A stretch of 64,000 nt of DNA, from the NCBI RefSeq assembly GCF_030159595.1, contig NZ_BSKJ01000001.1:1-64000 (forward strand). The letters are read 5' to 3'. Positions 29,098-34,157 of the stretch are shown piece by piece (the stretch's first letter is position 1; each line of letters starts with the position of its first letter). Under the pieces are notes generated by a model. The model saw only the letters and a program-made list of their open reading frames with translations. It did no database searches and was not told where the DNA came from. This DNA is from Pseudomonas putida (GTDB lineage: Bacteria; Pseudomonadota; Gammaproteobacteria; Pseudomonadales; Pseudomonadaceae). The position numbers and the translations under genes were made by a program.

Positions 29098-29313
29098 GCA
29101 AAGGTCCTTTTTCTGCCCGTGCGACAAGCCTGGAAACAGCTTGCCGCGTCCATGCAAGGGCGCGCGTCCGTGATGCTCACTAGAGTAGTTCAGCGAAGAT
29201 GACGCCCAAGCGGGCAGGGGTGACAAAAGGTGTCTGTTCAGGCCTACTGCGCCGCTGCCGGTTGGGGCGCAACCGACCTCAACGTGTAAGCGAATGAAAA
29301 AGGAAATACGTTC

Positions 29314-29724
29314 ATGAAAGGGCAACGCGGTATCACCCTGATCGAACTGATGATCGTTGTCGCGATCATCGGCATTCTGGCGACCATCGCCTTACCGATG
29401 TACACCAACCACCAGGCACGCTCCAAGGCGGCGGCCGGGTTGCTGGAAATCAGCGCGCTGAAGACCGCGATGGATTTGCGGTTGAATGACGGGAAGGACG
29501 TGGCGGGCGTGGCCGAGCTGGGTGGCCAGTCGGCGACGGCGCATTGTGCGATCACAGCGGAAGGCAAGGCGGCGGATGGCAGCGGGAAGATTGCGTGCAC
29601 GCTGGTGGATGCGCCGGCCAATGTGGTGGGTAAGGCACTGACCCTGACGCGCTCGGCCAGTGGGTGGGCGTGTACTACCGACATCGAGGAAGACCTGGCG
29701 CCCAAGGGGTGCAAGGGGGCTTGA
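29314..29724 (+). CDS. pilA: major type IV pilin PilA
   Basis: A 136-residue prepilin: leader MKGQRG, mature N terminus [20 protein letters not shown] with Glu5, then a globular domain with a C-terminal cysteine pair ([18 protein letters not shown]). An AAGGA ribosome site lies upstream. It is divergent from pilC; the 216-base gap holds the promoters. I tested for a sigma-54 element and found none with correct spacing. Confidence 0.93.
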   Translation: MKGQRGITLIELMIVVAIIGILATIALPMYTNHQARSKAAAGLLEISALKTAMDLRLNDGKDVAGVAELGGQSATAHCAITAEGKAADGSGKIACTLVDAPANVVGKALTLTRSASGWACTTDIEEDLAPKGCKGA

Positions 29725-29795
29725 GGGTAGGGGATTAAACTAGCGGAAACAGGGGTTTGCGTTGCGGGTGTGAGCAGTGGTACGTTGCGCTACAC

Positions 29796-29871
29796 GCCGG
29801 TGTAGCTCAGTCGGTAGAGCAGCGCACTCGTAACGCGAAGGTCGCAGGTTCGATTCCTGTCTCCGGCACCA
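29796..29871 (+). tRNA. tRNA-Thr (CGT), element-completed
   Basis: A 76-nt cloverleaf with anticodon CGT (CTCGTAA), acceptor GCCGGTG/CTCCGGC, T loop GGTTCGATTCC and encoded CCA. Its last 23 bases are the left attachment region of the integrative element, so the 3' end is probably supplied by the element. Confidence 0.96.
29849..29865 (+). other. attL core
   Basis: TTCGATTCCTGTCTCCG within the T arm and acceptor of tRNA-Thr is repeated exactly at 45971-45987. Both copies continue with CACCAG, after one extra G on this side. Confidence 0.88.
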
Positions 29872-29915
29872 GAGTACAGTTTCCAGAAGTCTATGACTGT
29901 CTACGAAACCACCGC

Positions 29916-29938
29916 AAAGCCCGCCTAGAGCGGGCTTT
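29916..29938 (+). terminator. terminator between tRNA-Thr and integrase
   Basis: The stem AAAGCCCGC / GCGGGCTTT with loop CTAGA is followed by GTTGTTT. It would stop tRNA transcription before the integrase. Confidence 0.8.
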
Positions 29939-29981
29939 GTTGTTTCTGTCTGTCTCGTTTTGTCTCTGGGCATCTACGCGA

Positions 29982-30004
29982 TTTAGGGATATGGTTAGGG
30001 ATAC
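29982..30004 (+). promoter_or_regulatory. left arm-type sites (AGGGATA repeats) before int
   Basis: Two TTAGGGATA-type units, 13 bases apart start to start, form a 23-base segment that recurs in the same orientation at 45894-45916 with 21 of 23 bases equal. An inverted GTATCCCT at 30024-30031 abuts the int start codon. The position flanking the att cores fits integrase or excisionase arm binding and int autoregulation (inference). Confidence 0.65.
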
Positions 30005-30031
30005 CTCGGTTCGACAAGGAAACGTATCCCT

Positions 30032-31321
30032 ATGGCGCGCACAGTGGTGCCTCTCACCGATCCCAAATGTGATGCGGCCAAGCCTCGGGAGAAGGATTAC
30101 AAGCTGTTCGATGGCAAAGGCCTCTACCTGCTGGTGAAGCCGTCAGGGGTCAAGACCTGGCGTATGAAGTACATCAAACCTGATGGCCGTGATGGTTTAG
30201 CTACGTTTGGCAACTATCCGGCGCTCGGCTTGAAAGCGGCCAGGGAGCGACGCGCTCAGGCGCTTGAGCTATTGGCAGCCGGGAAAGACCCCATCGAGCA
30301 GGCGCGCTTGGACAAACAAGAAGCGGCTAACGCCCGGGCGAATACATTCCGTTTGCTTGCTCAGGAATGGCACGCGGCCTGCGCTCGTAAGTGGACGCCT
30401 GGTCATGCCTCCACCGTGTGGCGACGCATTGAATCCCACCTGTTGCCCACTCTCGGTGATCGTCCGGTCGCGGAGCTCAAAACACGGGATCTGCTTGTTC
30501 CGCTGAAAGCGGCGGAAAAGCGGGATACCTTGGATACGGCTGCACGCCTACGCCAGTACATGACGGGCATCCTCCGTATGGCGGTTCAGCATGGCCATCT
30601 GGATTTCAACCCTGCGATCGATCTGCAAGGCGCGACGGCCACCCGCAAAACAGCGCACCGGCCTGCTTTGCCATTCGAACGCTTACCTGAGCTTCTTCAG
30701 CGGATAGATGCCGACAGCGGGCGCGGCCTGACTAAGCTTGCGGTGCAGCTGACCATGTTGGTGTTCATCCGCTCCAGTGAGCTCCGCTTCGCTCGCTGGG
30801 GAGAGATAGACATGGGGAGGCTGATGTGGGAAATCCCTGGCGAAAGAGTGGCTATTGAGGGTGTGAAGAACTCCCATCGAGGCTCCAAGATGAGCACGCC
30901 ACACCTGGTACCACTCAGCCGGCAGGCTGTAGAGGTGCTGGAGAGAATTCGTAACCTCACTGGTCGTTTCGATCTGGTGTTTGCGGGTGACCACAATCAT
31001 TGGAAACCGATGAGCGAGAACACCGTGAACAAAGCGCTGCGGCGAATGGGGTATGACACCAAAGCAGAGGTATGCGGCCACGGTTTTCGGACAATGGCCT
31101 GTTCCGCATTGGTTGAGCCTGGGCTTTGGAGTAAAGACGCTGTCGAGCGGCAAATGAGCCACCAAGAGAGAAACACGGTGCGTGCCGCCTACATCCACAA
31201 GGCTGAGCACTTACAAGAGCGGAGACTTATGGTGCAGTGGTGGGCCGACTACCTGGATGCTAATCGCAGGGATGCAATTACTCCCTATGATTTTGCTCAT
31301 GGGAGGTCCCTCCATCCATGA
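30032..31321 (+). CDS. P4-type tyrosine integrase
   Basis: A 429-residue integrase. The N-terminal arm-binding DUF4102 domain (residues 1-90) contains YKLFDGKGLYLLVKPSG. A core-binding domain follows to about 205, then the catalytic domain with Arg in FIRSSELRFARW (about 249), HGFRTMA with the H-x-x-R pair (about 350) and Tyr in AAYIHKAEHL (about 387). It recombines the element with the tRNA-Thr site. It lies just inside attL, in the P4 style; a possible inverted AGGGATAC site overlaps its ribosome site. Confidence 0.96.
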   Translation: MARTVVPLTDPKCDAAKPREKDYKLFDGKGLYLLVKPSGVKTWRMKYIKPDGRDGLATFGNYPALGLKAARERRAQALELLAAGKDPIEQARLDKQEAANARANTFRLLAQEWHAACARKWTPGHASTVWRRIESHLLPTLGDRPVAELKTRDLLVPLKAAEKRDTLDTAARLRQYMTGILRMAVQHGHLDFNPAIDLQGATATRKTAHRPALPFERLPELLQRIDADSGRGLTKLAVQLTMLVFIRSSELRFARWGEIDMGRLMWEIPGERVAIEGVKNSHRGSKMSTPHLVPLSRQAVEVLERIRNLTGRFDLVFAGDHNHWKPMSENTVNKALRRMGYDTKAEVCGHGFRTMACSALVEPGLWSKDAVERQMSHQERNTVRAAYIHKAEHLQERRLMVQWWADYLDANRRDAITPYDFAHGRSLHP

Positions 31322-31374
31322 AGCAGACTGAGATGATGGTGGAGGGCATGACAATGCTTGTCCCATCAAAAGCC

Positions 31375-31497
31375 GGTGTACGAGGTGTAACCCGTGTAAC
31401 GGATCAGGCCAAGACGCTGAAATCATTGGGGATTAGGCACGTAACACCGACCAAAATAATTTCGTACATCCGGTGTAACCTCGCGGCCCCGTGTAAC
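31375..31497 (+). repeat. left GGTGTAAC iteron cluster
   Basis: GTGTAAC-type units occur in about 120 bases at 31384-31391, 31393-31400, 31472-31479 and 31491-31497. There is also a partial GGTGTA at 31375 and an inverted GTAACACC at 31441-31448. The 277-base gap 31322-31598 holds only these and a doubtful 93-residue frame. A matching cluster in the opposite orientation lies at 44134-44255. Confidence 0.7.
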
Positions 31498-31598
31498 GCC
31501 AAAAGCCCCTCGCCCGCCTGCTGGCCTATGCGCATGCTCTCTCAGGTCAAAGCAAATCGCGGGTTCGGCGCAAACTGCCGGGGCTTGGGGAAATGTTG

Positions 31599-32381
31599 AT
31601 GCAGCCTGACTCTTTGTCCATTGATGGGCTGGCCATCCATCCGACCCGGACCGAATCCAGCACCATCAGGGAGCATCTGAAGCGCCTTCCAATCTTCAGT
31701 GGTTACGCTTCAGAGGTTGATGCCGTACTGAACATCATGGAGCGCTGCCGCCACTGGCTCCCGGAGGAAATCGGCGCAGAGCTGAGCAATGCTGCACTGC
31801 AATACAATGACGCGATCTACCAGGTGATTTCTCACTACGGGGCCAGGCAACTTGTAGCCCAGTTCCGGAACTATACCGGGCTCGAAACGGCGACAGATGT
31901 GCAAGTTATTGCTGCTTTCGCGTTGGCAAATGCTATCCACGCTTTATGCGGCTTGGCCGAACACTTGATTATACAAGGTCAAGAGATACCCGCCCTTGAG
32001 TACTATCAGATGCACCTTTGCTGCATTGAGGACTACGTGCCAGGTGCTAGCGCCTGGCTGGAACCTGATGAAAACGCAGCATGCTGTGAGATAGGCGAGT
32101 TGGCCAACGCAGCGTCGAGGCATGCGGACACCAAAATCGACGGGGTGTTGAGTGGGATTGCTCGGCGCCGGGAAGGCTTGGAGAGCCGTGATCAATCCAT
32201 AGAAGCGAAAGCGCTGGAACTCATCAACGCAGGAACAGCCATGCACAATCTGAACAGTAAGCTACGTGCCTGGCAGGAGCGCGAAACAGGGGCGTCGCTA
32301 TCGAAGGTTCAGATGGGGGCAATTCTAAAGCGCATTCCCTGGCTGGGTTATGGCCCTCCCAGTTCACTAAGCAAAAAGTAA
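31599..32381 (+). CDS. unknown protein of the element
   Basis: A 260-residue soluble, mostly helical protein without a recognisable family. Notable segments are MERCRHWLPEEIGAELSNAA and an Ala/His-rich middle, ALANAIHALCGLAEHLI. The ATG at 31599 has a GGGGA ribosome site at proper distance; an ATG six bases earlier is too close to it. The stop codon abuts a cluster of GTGAA sites preceding alpA. It could be a regulator or accessory replication protein, but nothing in the sequence proves this. Confidence 0.75.
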   Translation: MQPDSLSIDGLAIHPTRTESSTIREHLKRLPIFSGYASEVDAVLNIMERCRHWLPEEIGAELSNAALQYNDAIYQVISHYGARQLVAQFRNYTGLETATDVQVIAAFALANAIHALCGLAEHLIIQGQEIPALEYYQMHLCCIEDYVPGASAWLEPDENAACCEIGELANAASRHADTKIDGVLSGIARRREGLESRDQSIEAKALELINAGTAMHNLNSKLRAWQERETGASLSKVQMGAILKRIPWLGYGPPSSLSKK

Positions 32382-32454
32382 AGTGAACCTTCACTGCTAG
32401 GTAGCCCCTGCATAGGCTCCGCCCTGTAAAACCAATACAGGGATACAGGGATAC
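32362..32454 (+). promoter_or_regulatory. iterated sites ahead of alpA
   Basis: GTTCACT (32362-32368) is followed by a perfect palindrome AGTGAACCTTCACT (32382-32395). Tandem AGGGATAC units follow at 32439-32446 and 32447-32454, ending four bases before the alpA ATG. The first motif matches the GTGAAC iterons at 44429-44461 and the second matches the sites at the element ends. Confidence 0.6.
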
Positions 32455-32458
32455 AGCT

Positions 32459-32719
32459 ATGACACTCCAACCCGCACCGCTGGGCGGCTCTGCAATCGAT
32501 CAGCCGGCCAGGCTCATTCGCATGAAAGAAGTTGTAGAACTCGTGGGGCTTGCACGCCCAACGATCTACAAGCTGATGAGTCAACCTGAAAGCAACTTCC
32601 CTCAGCCTGTGAAACTCACTGACAGCACCGCCCGCGGCGCTCCCGTGGCTTGGGTTCTTTCTGAAGTTCAGGCCTGGACGCGCGCTCGTATCGCTGCGCG
32701 TGACAAGGTGGCCGCATGA
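32459..32719 (+). CDS. AlpA-family excision regulator
   Basis: An 86-residue protein with the AlpA/MerR-like winged helix: LIRMKEVVELVGLARPTIYKLM (residues about 20-41), then FPQPVKLTDSTARGAPVAWV and a C-terminal W-T-R-A-R-I segment. AlpA proteins activate int or act as excision directionality factors in P4-like elements. Two AGGGATAC units sit directly upstream; the same unit occurs at both element ends and at the int start, suggesting it may bind them. It overlaps the next gene by ATGA. Confidence 0.88.
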   Translation: MTLQPAPLGGSAIDQPARLIRMKEVVELVGLARPTIYKLMSQPESNFPQPVKLTDSTARGAPVAWVLSEVQAWTRARIAARDKVAA

Positions 32720-33048
32720 CGCCCATTTTCCTCCCTCACGCAGCGCTCGATGCAATCGACGAACTGGGTCAAAAGGCTCCAACACATGGGCGGCTGGCGC
32801 GCTTGCAAAAACTGCGGGACGAAGCGCTGGCCAAAGGGGCGCACGTTTTGCTGCTGATTTGGCCGACTCTCGATTGGGGGCTACTGGCTATCGAGACGCC
32901 TGGCGACGTGACGATTCGAGATGCGGCGCAGCTGGTTCCCAACGTGCTCGCCAATCCCGATGCACTAGGGCAGATGTATGAGAAGGCGCGGCAAGGCCGC
33001 AATCTCACCTGGCTCAAGCTTGAGCGCCGCCCGGTCGCCGCTCACTAA
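32716..33048 (+). CDS. small unknown protein coupled to alpA
   Basis: A 110-residue soluble protein (MTPIFLPHAALDAIDELGQK) with no family I can name. The ATGA overlap with alpA indicates co-translation. It ends five bases before a hairpin that probably closes the transcript. The spacing and order alpA, this gene, terminator, structured leader suggests it belongs to the regulatory module. Confidence 0.75.
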   Translation: MTPIFLPHAALDAIDELGQKAPTHGRLARLQKLRDEALAKGAHVLLLIWPTLDWGLLAIETPGDVTIRDAAQLVPNVLANPDALGQMYEKARQGRNLTWLKLERRPVAAH

Positions 33049-33053
33049 CGAGA

Positions 33054-33079
33054 ACGCCCCCGGCTGCAACCGAGGGCGT
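33054..33079 (+). terminator. hairpin after the alpA unit
   Basis: The stem ACGCCC-CGG / CCG-GGGCGT with loop CTGCAA lies right after the stop codon. It has no clear T run, so terminator strength is uncertain. Confidence 0.55.
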
Positions 33080-33187
33080 CTGAGGATATTCACTTTGCCC
33101 GCCTACTCTATGCCATGGCCTAGAGCCATGCAACCTGCCCGCACCTATCAGCTTGCGCCTCGTCGGCTCACACGTTACTCTTCGCAG

Positions 33188-33421
33188 GTCGCTGCAAATT
33201 CAGCGACCGGGTTTGGCGACCCGACGAAATCAAGGCGCACAAGCGCCCCTATCACGAATGCAGGCGCTTTTTTTGTGCCCGCATTCCCGTGTTATGGCGG
33301 CTGTGCGTGGGAGACCTTCGGGTCTGCCGGGTTCCTTGATTCCCGGTTCGCCAACCTGCGCACAGCTGCCACCCTAAATCGTTTGGCGACGATCAGTGGC
33401 AGCTCCTCAAATCAAGGAGCT
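33188..33421 (+). ncRNA. structured leader RNA, copy A
   Basis: Helices in order: GTCGCTG/CAGCGAC (33188-33207); CGGGT/ACCCG (33208-33223) with loop TTGGCG; GGCGC (33235-33239) able to pair with GCGCC (33243-33247), which can instead pair with GGCGC (33263-33267) followed by T7; a 12-bp closing stem (33296-33307 with 33359-33370) enclosing AGACC-TTCG-GGTCT and CCGGG/CCCGG; ATCGT/ACGAT (33378-33393), again with loop TTGGCG. Finally AGCTCCT/AGGAGCT (33401-33421) hides the ribosome site of the gene at 33428. The copy at 46425 keeps the main folds with compensating base changes. It fills most of the 379-base gap. Confidence 0.75.
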
Positions 33422-33427
33422 CCGCCC

Positions 33428-33592
33428 ATGCACGCCCTCAATCCGTCTGCCCTCCAGAACCACATTGCTGCCCTGAAGGCCCGTGCCATTGCGGCACTGC
33501 ACGCCGACTCATCCCTCTCCGTCCGCTTGGCGCGTTACAACGCTGCGATGGCCCGTGCTCGCGCCCTGGAAGCAAACGGGGGTGCCCAATGA
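33428..33592 (+). CDS. small protein following leader copy A
   Basis: A 54-residue helical protein starting MHALNPSALQNHIAALKARA, without membrane helix. It follows the structured leader, with AGGAG as ribosome site inside a hairpin. Its stop overlaps the next start as ATGA. The small ORF after leader copy B also starts MHA and also overlaps its neighbour by ATGA, so the layout is conserved even though the sequences are not. Function unknown; it could be a coupling or leader peptide. Confidence 0.72.
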   Translation: MHALNPSALQNHIAALKARAIAALHADSSLSVRLARYNAAMARARALEANGGAQ

Positions 33593-33876
33593 CCAATCCA
33601 ATACAGCACTTTTCTCAGCCAGAAGACCTGCTATGCATCACAGCGAATGCGCCGGCAGGCGTCCCGATTGATGCGCTCACCTGCGCTATTGAGCGAGCCC
33701 AAGCAGTGCTGTGCTTGCTTGAGGACCAATTCGAGGCGGATCAGAGCCAACGTTTGGCTAATTGTGTGATCCTCGGCGCCCTGTGGGATGTTCGCGGAAC
33801 GCTGGAGCAGATTCGTACCCTGGTCGTGCATGCCGATGACTCGACCTCCCATGTCGCGGAAGGGGGCCGGAAATGA
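33589..33876 (+). CDS. small DUF3077-like protein
   Basis: A 95-residue acidic helical protein with ITANAPAGVPIDALTCAIERAQAVLCLLED and LGALWDVRGTLEQIRTLV. The pattern resembles the DUF3077-type proteins common in Pseudomonas (a weak, memory-based match). It overlaps both neighbours by four bases, forming a chain 33428-33589-33873-34154 that leads into the replication gene. Confidence 0.65.
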   Translation: MTNPIQHFSQPEDLLCITANAPAGVPIDALTCAIERAQAVLCLLEDQFEADQSQRLANCVILGALWDVRGTLEQIRTLVVHADDSTSHVAEGGRK

Positions 33877-34157
33877 ACGGGCACTTTCAGGTCAATACCG
33901 TAGGTGGGGTCACCTTCTCTAAGCACAACTCGTTGAATCAACCGCTCTTCAAGGTGTGCCCTGGTGTTTCCGGTGAGGAAGCATTGGAGCAGGCATCGGT
34001 GCTCATGAACTGCGTAAACAAACTTACCCAACTGGCTGGCGTGAGCGAAGACAACAATGCACTGGTGTGGGCGGCACATTATCTGGGCGAGCAGGCAAAG
34101 GCGCTTGTCGATGATGTAACCACTGGGATTCAGATTGCCGAGGGTGGCCAAGCATGA
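33873..34157 (+). CDS. DUF3077 family protein
   Basis: A 94-residue protein with the family-like core LFKVCPGVSGEEALEQASVLMNCVNKL and WAAHYLGEQAKALVDDV. DUF3077 proteins are small, frequent in Pseudomonas and often multi-copy, with unknown function. It is translationally coupled to the primase-helicase gene by ATGA. Confidence 0.78.
   Translation: MNGHFQVNTVGGVTFSKHNSLNQPLFKVCPGVSGEEALEQASVLMNCVNKLTQLAGVSEDNNALVWAAHYLGEQAKALVDDVTTGIQIAEGGQA

Noticed and set aside
29098..29313. Sigma-54 promoter for pilA (TGG...TTGC near 29128)
   Set aside because: The spacing between GG and GC is 9 instead of 10 bases and other consensus positions are absent.
31318..31599. 93-residue frame after the integrase, overlapping its stop by ATGA
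   Set aside because: It consists largely of GTGTAAC repeats and low-complexity sequence with no conserved feature; the iteron explanation is better.
33153..33377. Protein-like frames in the leader (and at 46343-46789, 46542-47009)
   Set aside because: The two copies differ at paired bases rather than at third codon positions, and the frames run across a T7 tract. RNA structure explains the conservation better than coding.
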